DNA from: Gnetum montanum
Lineage: Eukaryota; Streptophyta; Gnetopsida; Gnetales; Gnetaceae
DNA: 64,000 nt
Assembly (NCBI GenBank): GCA_015680685.1
Contig: MNCI01023689.1
Location: 332,676 to 396,675 of the forward strand
Direction: 5' to 3'
Made by a program: the position numbers and the translations under genes. This document shows, piece after piece, positions 23,380 through 34,059 of the stretch; position 1 is the stretch's first letter, and each line of letters starts with the position of its first letter. The notes below the pieces were generated by a model. It was not told the origin of the DNA and ran no database searches. It saw only the letters and a program-made list of their open reading frames with translations.

Positions 23380-24585
23380 TTAGAATGGGGGATAGCCCCC
23401 ATAATGAATCAGTTGAGGATGGTAAGGATTAATAAATGGAAGATGAGGATCCTTGCATGTTGGAAATATTCTAGCTTTGTCATATTTACCCCATCGAGGT
23501 TCACACACTTGATCATAGTAGGTAGAGTGGGGAAATTTATATGATGTAGTTCCCAGATAATGAGTTGACCCACTATGATATCTGGGACCATTAGATGGTA
23601 TGCAGGGATCGGGTTGTTGCCATCCATGCCTATGTTCATTGGGCTATACTATTGTTGGAGCGTGAGTTGGTGGCCTTGATGGAGTTACATGAGGCGTTGG
23701 GTTGGAAGATTAGGTTGCCCCATAGTGTGGGAATTGTGCTAAGTTGGAGGATGCAGTGGCCTTGGAATTGTGTTGTCCCTTCTTATGGTCATGTTTAAAG
23801 AAGGGACGCTTTGGATGTTGAGGAGGCCTTTCACTACTGTTAGGAATAGTGGCACAAGTAGTGTTCGTAGGTTCTTGCAGTGGGGCAGATACCTTAGGAA
23901 CAGTTGGTGGAAATGTAGAAGGAGGGAAAGGATGAGAATGTTGAAAATGAGGAGTAGTGTAAGGTACACAAGTCAATGGTTGTGTTGTGGACATGGGCTG
24001 ATAGTATTGAGGAGAATGGTAATGTGGTGAGATAGAGTATGTTGGCCCAATTGGAGAAACAGGATGTTGAACAAGATAAACATTTGAGTTTGGATGATAT
24101 GAAGGGTATCTCCAGTCTAAGGGTGGCTTCCCCCACGACTGGGATTGTTGCCACTGTGATTGAACACAATATCTCTGTACGAAATCTGGGTGTAACGTGT
24201 TTCCCCAATGCTCATGTAAATGTAACAATATTGGGCATTGGCCCTTGGGGTGATCGTATAGGAATATGTTGCATTCATAAATATGATTGGAAGTTAAGCT
24301 CTTATTTTCCTTATCCCTTCTTTTTGATTGTCTAATGTTTTTTCTTGCTTCTTGGGTTGTCAAAACTCTATCCCCAATAATGTTGATAAATTCTCCACAC
24401 TTTTGAGACATCCATTCCAACATCTTATTGATCTTTGCCTTGACTTCTTCTAATGATTGTTGTATTGGCAAAGATGATTCTTTCACCTTGAGATTGGTTG
24501 ATTTCTCCTTTGTATGATTATGGACCTTTGTTAAGTTGAGATTTTGGTCTCGTTGATGTTTTTCAACATTCTCCCATCTAGCCAT
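23380..24585 (-). pseudogene. C-terminal Gag of A with variant zinc knuckle
   Basis: Frame from the Met at 24585 to a TAA at 23380, with two internal stops (near 23710 and 23645). The first 100 residues are Lys/Glu-rich helix. A variant knuckle follows, C-x6-H-x4-C (CNIFLYDHPKGQC), then CPILLHLHEHWG and QSQSWGKPP, as in A2 (CPLMLHLQEF, QSWGMP). The rest is a Tyr/Pro/His/Ser-rich low-complexity tail. The capsid-type core present in A2 and A0 is missing; only a YAQGQL remnant upstream (about 24650) suggests an internal deletion. Gag would package RNA, but this copy could not do so alone. Confidence 0.7.
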
Positions 24586-25080
24586 TTCTCCTTCTTCTTT
24601 TGCTACCGACTTAATAAGCTCTTGGATTTAATGGGTTCGTAGTTTGTATAGTTGACCTTGGGCATACCTCCCTAGGGTTTCTCTTGTTGNACTTGGGTAG
24701 ACGACTCTCTTTACGATGCCTACGTGAGATTCGAACAACCTCTTGTATTTGCGTTAAGCTTGTAGTGGCTAGTGGGGTTTCATCATCATTAGGTAAGTTA
24801 TGCTTTCATGTGTTGGGATGACATTTCTTTCATTCATGTTTATAAGAAACTCCCACCTCAGGTTGCGTACTCCAATCTTCATTGTCATATAATTCATTGG
24901 TTCTCCAATGAACTTCCTCACTAGGTGTGGCATTATTATAGTCTTGTAGGAGAGGCATGGTTATAAATTTGTATGTGAAATTATGTGTGACTTCTAATAA
25001 TTATTTCTTCTTAAAAGATATATCATTAATTCCTTTATAGTGACCTTGTATGATATAACTAATCTAGATAACTAGCACTG
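24586..25080 (-). other. Leader of A between PBS and gag
   Basis: Matches 1-221 of the window. It holds the short gag remnant noted above and a single N at 24690. Most of the gag core appears to have been lost in this interval. Confidence 0.6.
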
Positions 25081-25098
25081 TCCTTGGCAACAGCGCCA
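25081..25098 (-). other. PBS of A (tRNA-Asp type)
   Basis: The plus strand is TCCTTGGCAACAGCGCCA, complementary to a PBS for plant tRNA-Asp with two or three changes. One base separates it from the LTR. Confidence 0.85.
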
Positions 25099-25099
25099 A

Positions 25100-25892
25100 T
25101 GATGAGTGGCGAGGTACACCTACACTCAACCATACAAATACGAGTGTTACATGCACGATCCGGTCGAACTCTGTAAATGGACTAGTTGTGGCATCTAGAC
25201 ATTTAGCCTTAGGTCGTAGTTCATTGTCTTCCCACTTGGACTAGTATTAGCTTTGTCATGTATGGTTTAGTCCAGAGTGAGGTGTATGATGGGTCTCTAA
25301 TCTAATGCTACTCCTGAAGGTAATGGAAAGTAATATTAACTAAGCTAGGAGAGAAGGGTGAGAGAATCTAAACTAGCCTAAATGTGATGAGCATCCATTC
25401 ATTGATTATCTATACACACCTTAGATTCATGCATGACTACCACTGGGATTACCAAGCACAGATCCTAGGTACGTTACTGGGTTACCAAGTAGTCACACTT
25501 AAGTGCTCATAATCAAGTCATACTAATTCCGTGTTTTAATATGAGTTTAAGGGTGAGAAGAGATTAACTAGGAAATTAGTAAATAATAATTAATTAAATG
25601 ATTAAACTAAGTGAATGTTGCAATGATGAAGTAATTGTGATATTTATTGCTGATCATGTGCGTGTCCAAGTATGTCACACTCAAATAAAGGATGCCATAC
25701 AATTACAATCAGCACACTGTGGGCATACACGAAGAGGAAAAGGGTTGAGAGAAAGAAATGAAAATACTTAACTAAGAACTAACTTACTAATCTAATGATC
25801 TAACCCATCTGTATACCTCTTATTTATAGATGAGGAGACAGGCCGTGATATCGTGTATGCGATATCGCGGTCATCCAAAATGTGACTCATCA
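25100..25892 (-). mobile_element. 5' LTR of A
   Basis: TGATGAGTGGCGAGG at 25100 and CTCATCA at 25892 (793 bp), followed by the target duplication GATGG. It contains a TATA box at 25821-25829 and the palindrome pair at 25845-25868. Confidence 0.87.
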
Positions 25893-25897
25893 GATGG
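25893..25897. other. Target-site duplication of A, right copy (GATGG)
   Basis: Identical to 17822-17826. The following sequence, ATTGAATAGGGATTTTGC (25905 on), continues the B LTR as in 55190-55205. Confidence 0.85.
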
Positions 25898-26596
25898 TAT
25901 TGTTGATTGAATAGGGATTTTGCTAGCTTTAACTGTGGTATTGGGTGCAATCTGGGGTGGCATGGTTAGCCAAAATGCAAGTGTTGATGTTGTGAAATAA
26001 TGCTAGGTGTTCTAATGATGTTTTTGGTGGCACCAGGGCTGATTAAGCTTAAGCGTAGCGAGGTTTCTTGGTGTGAGAATGATGGTGCGAACATGCAAAA
26101 ATGTGTAAAGTGGTGAGGAGATGGGAATGCAGCACTAAAATGTCAAAGAAAAATGAATAAAAAATGCTTGAAAATGTGGAGGAGCTTGAGAGAGAGAGAA
26201 TGGCACTGCCCCAACTGGGGAGCATAGCAATTACAATAGAGAGGTGAGAAGGTATGCGGTGTATAGATAGGCATAGTAGTAGCATAGCCATAGTCTCTAG
26301 GGTGTCTCGGGGTGAAGATTGACATCCACTGTGAAGTCTATGCCTATTGGGTTGGTTGCTGTGATGTCCTATAGGCTACGATGTGCTACAGTGCTGAATG
26401 GAATGCAAAGATGTTGCCAAGATGCTAATATACTCTGGTGTGTGTGGTGCTCAAGGTGCCTTGGGTGCTAAGCAATACTCAAGTTTGCTAGTGTAATGCC
26501 AAAGATTGTTAGATTGCCAAGTGAAGGAAAAATTGCCAACTGAAAATGTCAACTGCTACTTGAATTTTTCCACCCCTAGAGTATGGAATGTAGGGG

Positions 26597-26605
26597 TATT
26601 TATAG
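26597..26605 (-). promoter_or_regulatory. LTR TATA box (B 3' LTR)
   Basis: The minus strand reads CTATAAATACCCC, a little upstream of which is an AACCCTAA-type sequence. B 5' LTR (55664-55672) and B+ LTRs (38719-38727, 46084-46092) share CCCTATAAATACCCC, a strongly conserved core promoter. Confidence 0.65.
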
Positions 26606-26822
26606 TATTAGGGTTAGCGTGAAGTGCAGATTGAGCACCATGTGGCAAAGGGGGTAGGTGGGGCTACATTGACCTTTGTTATGATCCTTCTGGAGTAACA
26701 GGTGCTATGCTTTGGTATGCTCCACTGGACCCCAAGAGATTGCCAGACTGTGACTACGTTGCCAAGACTACATGTGCTAAAGTCAAAAAATACTTCAATG
26801 TACTTGCAAACAATGTAATTTG

Positions 26823-27470
26823 GAGGCTACGCTTTGGGACTACGCTCTCCCCTCTTTCAAATGGGATGAAGCGTAGGTAGAATTTGGGACAAATGGGGGG
26901 TGTAGGAGAAATGAAAATTACTAATCTTGCTTGCTGGAGGAGTGCTAGAGCTAGAATGAAGGCCTGCGCTAAGCTCTAGAAGATTTTGGAGGCAATTTTG
27001 TGTTGCTACGCTAGCTATGCTATGGAGTGTAGCCCAACAGTTAGGAAAATTTTGCAAAAAACTGAAGTCCAGTGCTACTACACTTACTATGCTCATGAGT
27101 GTAGTAGGAGGGGATAAGGCATAGCATGGACACTTGGAAAAATATGGTAAGAATTGTAGTCCTTGATCTTGCTATGCTAGGTATGCTTTGGAGCATAGCA
27201 GGAGGGGTAGCTTCAGGAGTTAGAAAATTTGCCAAATTGTTTTTGCCATTCTAAGCTAACTTGATAACTTCTAGCTTAACACTCATGCAAACTAGCCACT
27301 AGAGTGCTACTATGCTTGCTACACTTAGGAGCATAGCAAGAGGAATGTGAGTGTAGTAGGACACTTAGAACAATTTTTATGACCATTGTTGACACTTAGA
27401 GAATTTTTCAATCTTGGTTTTGTGTTACATGCTACATTGGCTATGCTCTAGAGCATAGCCCTAGTAGTAT
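26823..27470. repeat. Inverted-arm repeat units in B LTR
   Basis: Units 80-150 bases apart each carry GCTAYGCT...AGCRTAGC-like arms (near 26825, 27011, 27092, 27172, 27318, 27441). The last is a perfect 22-bp palindrome at 27439-27460, centred on CTCTAGAG. The 5' LTR repeats the pattern at 55895-56500. Confidence 0.75.
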
Positions 27471-27566
27471 GATCATGGGGCAAAAACTTAGAAGAAATTT
27501 TCCTTGTGTTGACACTTAGGAAAATTTGTAGTTGAGGTGCTGTGGCTTGAAATTGGTGGTGTTTCA

Positions 27567-27582
27567 TTGGCCCCTTTTTGTT
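27567..27582 (-). other. Polypurine tract of B
   Basis: The minus strand reads AAAAAGGGGCCAA just before the LTR terminus TGAAACACC. B+ has AAAGAGGAGCCAA in the same place, which identifies 27566 as the start of a 3' LTR. Confidence 0.7.
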
Positions 27583-29150
27583 GCATTTAGAGGAGTGGCT
27601 TGAGAGACATCAATAAAGAACCTGAAACACTATGGTAGACATGGCACCAACATTGCTTGCCTCACCTGATTGAATGGTGCTTCATCGAGCTCAAGAGTGC
27701 TAAAGGAAATGGTATGTTGAGGGTAATGGATGTAGGGAATGTGCTTGGGATAACAATGGAGGTAGAAATTTGAGGGAGTATCTAGTTGTAAGATGCAAAG
27801 TCAGCATGGGTAATGATGATCACGACACCAAGGTAGCTTGTCACTAAAATGATGGCCTCTTATCAGAATGCTTGTGAGAGAGCCAAGGCCCTTAGTACCA
27901 AAAATGGCTTACCCCCAAAATGTTGACCTCTCGTCGAAGTTCTTATGAGAAGATTGATGTAGATTTAAGGTTGGATCGGTTGTGAAATTGTAGCTTTGTT
28001 AGATTTTGCCTAGGGACATGTTTTATCCCCTTTTGCCTTCCTTTTTGTGAATGCTAGCTATGAGATGCTCATCATCGGGTGGACTACATGTCACCCAATG
28101 GGCCTTGCTTAGGAGCAACTGTGTCGTGCTTGTAGAATAGGTATTTTCTCCCTGGGATGAGTTGTGTTACATTCGCTTGGGCTTTGACTAGCCCATAGAG
28201 GCTCCACATGGAATGAGTTGCATTACATCCATTATGGGTTCTGCAGCTGACTGAAGAAAAGGTGACATGTACATCAGAGAAGCTTGTAGGGAAGGTTGCA
28301 AAATATGAGGCAAAAGGGGTAAATGTGGGTAGCTTATGGTAAGATAATAAGGATGTGCACTCTCAAGAAGCTTGGAAAGTCCAACCAAGTACGTCAAAGC
28401 AATGTGGTGCCTTGCTGCTATGATGAAACATGTCTTTGAATGACTACCCATGGGGCTTCATCTTACAAGCACAATGTAAAGGAAACAAGAAAACAACCAC
28501 ACAGCATGTTAGATAAGAGAAAACTATTGGTTGTGAGGATGCTGCAAGTGTTGGGCTAGTTGCAAGAGCTTGTAGTGCCAAAGTAGGAAGGCTAGTGCAG
28601 GCATAAGAGCTAGAAGGCTACAAAATATCTAGTAGACACATCAGAATTGAGCACCTAAGGGAGGCTGACAAAGTGGCTAGGGATGATGTCGATGTATGTG
28701 CTTGAGACTCCATACCAAGGATAGGAGCTTGGAAATCTAGCAAAATGGTCAGGAGCCAAGTTGTTGGATGCACTTCCAAGCATGAGTAATGGTGAGGGCT
28801 AGAGGATTGCAACACTATGACTAAGCCACAATACTGCTGGGACTATAGTGGGTGGTGTTGATGGTGAGAGATCCAACCAATACTGAAATACCCAAGGCTG
28901 GTGATGTTTTTAGTATGGCCTAGGGTAGGTACTATTGGCAATGGTGGTGGTAGCTCCAGAAGGTCAGCAAAATGCCCAAGGGTATCTTTGGAGGATTAGC
29001 AAAATGCCAAGGGTGGTAATGCTATGAATGTTCTAGAGGCTTTTTCTTGAAGACATGGACTCCATTTTGAAACTACAATGTCTTACCCCACCCTACCCAT
29101 GAGGCATGGGAAAATGACGAAGGATTGGAAGTATTCGCACTCACTTGTCT
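27583..29150 (-). other. B interior between 3' array and PPT
   Basis: No recognised coding domain, although short open frames occur (28188-28451, 28618-28815 minus). A block at 27840-27960 contains two tandem copies of a GGCTCTCTCACAAGCATTCT-like unit (minus strand). It is related to 44430-44500 in B+, showing the two elements share this 3' region. Confidence 0.5.
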
Positions 29151-29159
29151 ATAGAACTA

Positions 29160-29550
29160 TGCATGTTGAGCTATATGTGCTAAGATATGAACCTAGTTTC
29201 AGGTCTTGGTAGATCACATGTTATGCTAGTTTAAGGTCCTAGTAGACTTTGAACCCACTTTAAGGTCCTGGAAAATCATGATGCACTAGTCTATAGTCCT
29301 AGTAGATTGCTGTATGCTAGTTTAACATTGTAGCAGATAGTGGATGTTGTGCCAGTTTAACATCATGACACAAGGATGAGCTATGCTAGTTTATAATCAT
29401 AATAGACTATTTGTGCCAGTTTAACGTCATAGCAAATGGGTTTGCTGTGGATGCCAGTTTAACATCATAGCCCAAGGATGTTCTGTGCTAGTTTATAGTC
29501 ATAGCAGACTATCTATGCTAGTTTAACATCATAGTGAATGCTTGCTTACC
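29160..29550. repeat. 3' tandem array of B (TGCTAGTTTAACATCATAG type)
   Basis: About ten units, spaced about 30-50 bases, of TGCTAGTTTAACATCATAG or TGCTAGTTTATAGTCATAG. It lies directly 3' of integrase in element orientation. Related arrays occur at 35770-35880, 40140-40265, 43180-43760 and 50400-50690. Confidence 0.85.
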
Positions 29551-29559
29551 TTGTAATGT

Positions 29560-30720
29560 CATTGATGTGGTGTTGCATACTAGGTGTGGTATAGCTTTAG
29601 GTACAAATAGTTGATTGGATTGGCAAACTCATTACTGTCTAGATCGGCAAACTCAAATGCTTTGTTGTCATAGGCCTTGGTGACCAAGAAAGGCCCTTCC
29701 TAGTTGGCTAAGAATTTGTTCATAGGTTCACAAATGGCCTTGAGGACTAAGTCCCCTTTCTTAATTAGGCATTGATGTTGATTGTGATGGTGCTTTTGCC
29801 ATTACTTTTCTTGATACTGTTCGATGCTATCAAGCATCTACATGTGCTCCTTCTCTATAGAGTCGAGGTTAATGATTCTCAACTTGTTGTTTTGAGCCTC
29901 ATCAATGAAGCTCAAGAGGATCACACAGAGTGATGGGATCTCCAATTCAAGAGGCAAAATGGCTTGAAACCCATACATGAGGCTATATGAAATATTACTT
30001 GTTGCTATTCTAAATGCGATGTGGTAGGTCCATAGTGCATAGACTAGTTGCTTGTGCCATTGTCATTTGCTGCTACTAAGCATCTTCTTCAAAAGGTTGA
30101 TGACAACCTTGTTTGTGGCCTCTGCCTAGTGATTCGCTTGTAGGTAGCATGGTGATGAGAATGAATGCTTGATGCCAAGTTATTCGCAGAAGGCTTTGAT
30201 CTTTGTGTTGCTAAATTGTGGCCCATTGTCCATGAAAATGATCATGGGTAGGCCAAATTAGGTCACTACATTATTAAGGATGAATTTGCAACTTGTTGCA
30301 ATGTTTTCTTGCTAAGGGGAATAGCTTCAATCCATTTGGTAAAGTATTCGGTTGTGATTATGATGAAGCTATGTCCTGCGGAGGACTTAGGTGTGATGGG
30401 TCCTATGATATCCAACTGCCAACATTGGAATGACCACATGATCTGCATGGTGTGCAGTTCAATGGGTGACATGTGCATTAAGTTGTTATGCCATTATACA
30501 TGTTGCACATCTTGACCTTGGAAATGCAATTGTGGCCCATGTAAGGCCAATAGTAGCCTAAGTTTTTAATTTTTGATGCCATTTCCCTAGGTGCTATGTT
30601 GCCTCTACATAGTGCCTCATGGACTTGATTAATGATTGTTTGCGCTTTACTGTTGCTAACGCAAGTCAGTAGTATGCCATCATAGGATCTGCAACAAAGC
30701 ATGCTATCACCTACAATGAT
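29560..30720 (-). pseudogene. Integrase of B
   Basis: Ty3/gypsy integrase read in one main frame with several stops. The N-terminal zinc domain is decayed (VHEALCRGN ... KMCNMYN; the second His and last Cys are not conserved). In the catalytic core, WQLDIIGPI supplies the first Asp, IIFMDNGPQFSN the second and the Glu lies in AEATNKVVINLLKKML, so all three DDE positions remain. A C-terminal EGPFLVTKAYDNKAFEF corresponds to the GPF/Y module. It would insert element cDNA into the chromosome. One stop replaces the Gln normally found just before AEATNK. It is followed by the 3' array and preceded by the second RNase H. Confidence 0.85.
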
Positions 30721-30879
30721 GTACTGCTGTGATCGTTTTCACATTGCATCCTTTTGGGTAGCGGTCAAATGTTACAAAGACTCACCCTATTGAAGGTACG
30801 CCTTAATGTCATCATATCATTCTTGTGCATGAGTTATGCTTGTTGTGGTTATGGATGCAATTTTAGTTACTTGTGTGAT

Positions 30880-31490
30880 GGGCTCGGTTCAATTTGTTAT
30901 TGAAGTGGGCAAGACATGAAACATGTTAGGTGTAATGCTTAAGGCTAATGTGGCTAATGTATTGGAAATTGTGTTCTCATTGCGAGGGATATGCTGGATA
31001 TCTATAGTTGCAAACCATCAGAGGCAGTGCTTTGCCAAGTCATAATAAGATTGTAATTGTTGTGCTTTACAAGTGTAAACCTTTGTAACTTGGTTGATGA
31101 CTAATTGCAAATCACCTTAGATTGCTATGTTTTGGATTCCTAGGTCACAAGCTACTATAAGACCTCTAAGGAGACCCTTGTACTCTATTGCATTGTTAGT
31201 GCAAGGAAATGTGAAGTGATATGTAAAGGGTCAAATATCCCTATAGAGAAACATGATGACAATAGTGGCACTACCCCCTTGAGAGGTTGAAGTGCCATTG
31301 AAGTGTAAGATTGTCTCAAAGTTAGTAGGCACTTAGCCTGTACTGCTAACATGCTTGTCCAAGAATTTTGGGTCTATCGTTGCTTGACCATTTATTGGTG
31401 CAGTTGTTAGTTGTGTGGCTATTGCTTGACCTTTGGTTGGTGCTTGTGCTATGTAATTGTTGACGATCATGTGGGATGCAACTACCAACG
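30880..31490 (-). pseudogene. Archaeal-type second RNase H of B
   Basis: The minus strand has the profile of the extra RNase H found in TAT/Ogre elements: LHFNGTSTSQGG (normally an Asp instead of Asn), TNNAIEYKGLLRGL with the Glu, GDLQLVINQVTKVY with an Asp, and a C-terminal QHIPRNENTISNTLATLA in which the usual Asp is lost. Upstream (31539-31333) is a Gln/Thr-rich linker. It would degrade the RNA strand during reverse transcription. Its presence with the first RNase H assigns B to the TAT/Ogre lineage. Insertion E abuts it at 31493. Confidence 0.75.
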
Positions 31491-31773
31491 AGTGTCCTCG
31501 AACAGGATTTAGGTGCCTGCTGGTCTCTGGCAACACCAAGGCCCAGATACCTCCAAATAGACTTAGTAGTTAATGTGAGTATGTGTGTGTGCTGTTGCGG
31601 TGTGTGGTTGTGAAATATGAAATGATTGCGTTGTGTGTAAACTACAAATGACTTATTTTAAAGATATTCAGCCAACTTTGCCAAGTACTATGAGTTTTTG
31701 AGAGTTCCTATTTTGTTCAATTACCTAGTCTATGTGGTCCTTATAATACCTACTTGTAACAAATAAAATTTTG

Positions 31774-32402
31774 NNNNNNNNNNNNNNNNNNNNNNNNNNN
31801 NNNNNNNNNNNNNNNNNNNNNNNNNNNNNNNNNNNNNNNNNNNNNNNNNNNNNNNNNNNNNNNNNNNNNNNNNNNNNNNNNNNNNNNNNNNNNNNNNNNN
31901 NNNNNNNNNNNNNNNNNNNNNNNNNNNNNNNNNNNNNNNNNNNNNNNNNNNNNNNNNNNNNNNNNNNNNNNNNNNNNNNNNNNNNNNNNNNNNNNNNNNN
32001 NNNNNNNNNNNNNNNNNNNNNNNNNNNNNNNNNNNNNNNNNNNNNNNNNNNNNNNNNNNNNNNNNNNNNNNNNNNNNNNNNNNNNNNNNNNNNNNNNNNN
32101 NNNNNNNNNNNNNNNNNNNNNNNNNNNNNNNNNNNNNNNNNNNNNNNNNNNNNNNNNNNNNNNNNNNNNNNNNNNNNNNNNNNNNNNNNNNNNNNNNNNN
32201 NNNNNNNNNNNNNNNNNNNNNNNNNNNNNNNNNNNNNNNNNNNNNNNNNNNNNNNNNNNNNNNNNNNNNNNNNNNNNNNNNNNNNNNNNNNNNNNNNNNN
32301 NNNNNNNNNNNNNNNNNNNNNNNNNNNNNNNNNNNNNNNNNNNNNNNNNNNNNNNNNNNNNNNNNNNNNNNNNNNNNNNNNNNNNNNNNNNNNNNNNNNN
32401 NN
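31774..32402. other. Assembly gap, 629 N
   Basis: A run of N inside insertion E. Open frames crossing it are artefacts. Confidence 0.99.
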
Positions 32403-32814
32403 AAGAGCCCAAGTGCTAGCTAGTAACCTTCCAAAGTGTGATGTGAGACCTCCCCCCCTTTTCTTCTTACCCCTGAAACATTTTTATAGGGTTCAACGGT
32501 AGTTACATATTCAAAAATATCTTACCTAACTTCTCTCCCAAGTAACTTGCCCAACAAGTTAGGAAGTATTAACTTAGGAAGTTAGGAAGTTAGGAGATAT
32601 TTAATAGTGCTTTTGTGAATAATGAAAAATAATTCCAATAGCTCTATATAATTGTTTAAAATTATAGCTCCAATAGCTTTTCATTTTTACTTGTTTAAGA
32701 TTTTTAAGAATACTATTGAAGCCCTTAGTAATTTTATGAACAAGGTGATGGTATAATATCTACCTTGGTATAGATGTTGATGGTAGCTAATCTATGTGAA
32801 TTTATATAAATAAT

Positions 32815-32997
32815 TTATGTGCACTTGCACCCGTATGAAAATGGCTGGAAACAAAAATTAAAATCCAAGACATTAGGTCTAAATGCGAAGGTGCCAGGCT
32901 TGGAACTGCTAGCAAATATTTCCAAAATATCTTGCCCCTGCCAAAAATCATTATCAACCGCCACCACGGAAGAAGGCTCTGCCACTGCATCCGGCAT
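32815..32997 (-). CDS. Candidate first exon of an unrecognised host-like gene
   Basis: A 60-residue minus-strand frame beginning MPDAVAEPSSVVAVDNDFWQ. It stands out by higher GC and balanced composition. The ATG has a good plant context (GGCAACAATGCC). About 85 bases upstream is a TATA-like CCCTATATTTAGGG (33075-33088), with a pyrimidine-rich presumed 5' leader between. It could be a true first exon captured in or next to insertion E, or chance. The downstream part is lost toward the gap. A second GC-richer frame lies upstream at 33549-33220 (109 residues, MASIFMHKPNYFLW...), also unrecognised. Confidence 0.3.
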   Translation of the reverse strand: MPDAVAEPSSVVAVDNDFWQGQDILEIFASSSKPGTFAFRPNVLDFNFCFQPFSYGCKCT

Positions 32998-33077
32998 TGT
33001 TGCCGTGTGGTGTTCGGTTGCTGAAGAGCGGAGGAGAAATATCTTAAAGAAAAAATGATGTGCTGAACATATGGCCC

Positions 33078-33085
33078 TAAATATA
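33078..33085 (-). promoter_or_regulatory. Possible TATA box
   Basis: TATATTTA on the minus strand, inside a palindromic CCCTATATTTAGGG, about 85 bases before the candidate ATG at 32997. Confidence 0.3.
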
Positions 33086-34059
33086 GGGTTTCAGTAGCCT
33101 GGAATTTGTTTTGTTTTGGCATAAATTCGCTTAGGGCTTCCTATGTTTTTTTTATTTCTGTGAATCATCCTCCAAATTTCTACCGTTGATTGCAGAGTCA
33201 AGGGCGAACGTGCCATGGATCAGAGTATTAGTGAATGACGTCGTTTGGTATGGTAAGTTAAGAATGGCCCTGTAACAGCCAGGAAAATCTCCACACAGTG
33301 CGCGCATTGCAGAACATAGAGAATGTCCAGGAAGGCATCGAAGGCAGGTGGATCAGCTGCATATTGGTGAAAAAATTTTAAAACTGAAATTGTTTCTATT
33401 TTGAAAGCGGAAACGGCCATGAGAGCTCTTCCTTCCGCCATCTTTGAACCCACATCCCTGCAAGGTTCTGGCACAACGCGCCCGGCAGGGGCACCGCTGA
33501 TTTGGGGCCAAAGAAAATAGTTGGGTTTATGCATAAAAATAGAAGCCATTACAGATCAACAAACCTTAGCACTTCTCTGCATCAGTACCAACGCATCTCC
33601 TTTCCAAAGCATGAGCAATACCATAGTTTAGAGCAATACCATAGTTTAGATCATTGTATTTACCGTTAATAATATCTTTTCCATTTGCAAACATCTACTG
33701 ATAATTTCCCAATTTTTTATTTCCAGTGCTCTTCTCTTATTGTTTTTACTAGTATCCAAATGATCAATTCTTGAACGTATTTCTAACAATGAAGAATTCC
33801 TTGCTTGTCAATTCATTCACCATTAGCACATTGTCTCTTGCTATCTTCTACTTACTGCCTTTCATATGTGCATCATTATTTCCACCAATAATATTATGGT
33901 CTCTCCTAGATCCCATACCAATGGTATGAAATAACACATTTACACTCTCCCATTCTTACAATAATGTTTAAAATGAATCTTACTGTTCCATGAAATGGCC
34001 AAATGTGCCAATAGTAATGTAGGTAAAACTCCATGGTTATTGCTTTCCACTATCCATTA

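Larger units (their letters stand above)
17827..25892 (-). mobile_element. Athila-like, pol-less LTR element A (8.07 kb)
   Basis: The best preserved element. It has two LTRs of about 790 bp with TGATGAG/CTCATCA termini, a tRNA-Asp PBS, a PPT, a 5-bp duplication GATGG, and an interior of about 6.5 kb. Coding content is a C-terminal gag half (23380-24585) and a second ORF (18778-21523). No protease, reverse transcriptase, RNase H or integrase is visible. Uninterrupted B LTR sequence at 55120-55260 shows the empty target site. The LTR pair differs at roughly 25 of the first 400 bases by eye, mostly C/T or G/A changes. Confidence 0.85.
25898..27566 (-). mobile_element. B 3' LTR, main segment
   Basis: Aligned with 55190-56609. 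It ends GGTGGTGTTTCA at 27566, giving the minus-strand terminus TGAAACACCACC. The 5' LTR lacks about 240 bp that is present here around 26170-26400. The TATA box on the minus strand is at 26597-26605. The distal half is built of repeated units with inverted GCTATGC/GCATAGC arms. Confidence 0.8.
31493..33980. mobile_element. Insertion E in B pol (LTR-like fragment plus gap)
   Basis: TGTCCTCGAACAGGATTTAG at 31493 is the reverse complement of a terminus-like sequence ending near 63900. Similarity covers about 120 bases (GGTATCT-GGCCTTGGTGTTGC on the other strand). B coding sequence stops here and resumes near 33980-34060, so about 2.5 kb is foreign, including a 629-N gap. Right of the gap there is a triple GGAAGTTA repeat (32572-32600) and a direct 18-base duplication (33609-33646). 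Boundaries and class are uncertain. Confidence 0.45.

Noticed and set aside
17711-27566. The split LTR as the 5' LTR of a separate element with gag at 16938-17705
   Set aside because: A PPT-like purine run lies just beyond its right end and ATGAT matches the flank at 56610, so it is the 3' LTR of B; the adjacent gag belongs to the older B4.
29160-29550. CRISPR-like array
   Set aside because: Units vary in sequence and spacing, there is no uniform repeat with unique spacers, and the host is a plant; it is a tandem array inside a retrotransposon.
31750-32502. Long open frames on both strands (220 and 243 residues)
   Set aside because: They cross the 629-N gap and contain almost no real codons.
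33606-33646. Direct duplication GAGCAATACCATAGTTTA as a target duplication
   Set aside because: The two copies are adjacent with nothing between them, so this is a simple tandem duplication, not the footprint of an insertion.
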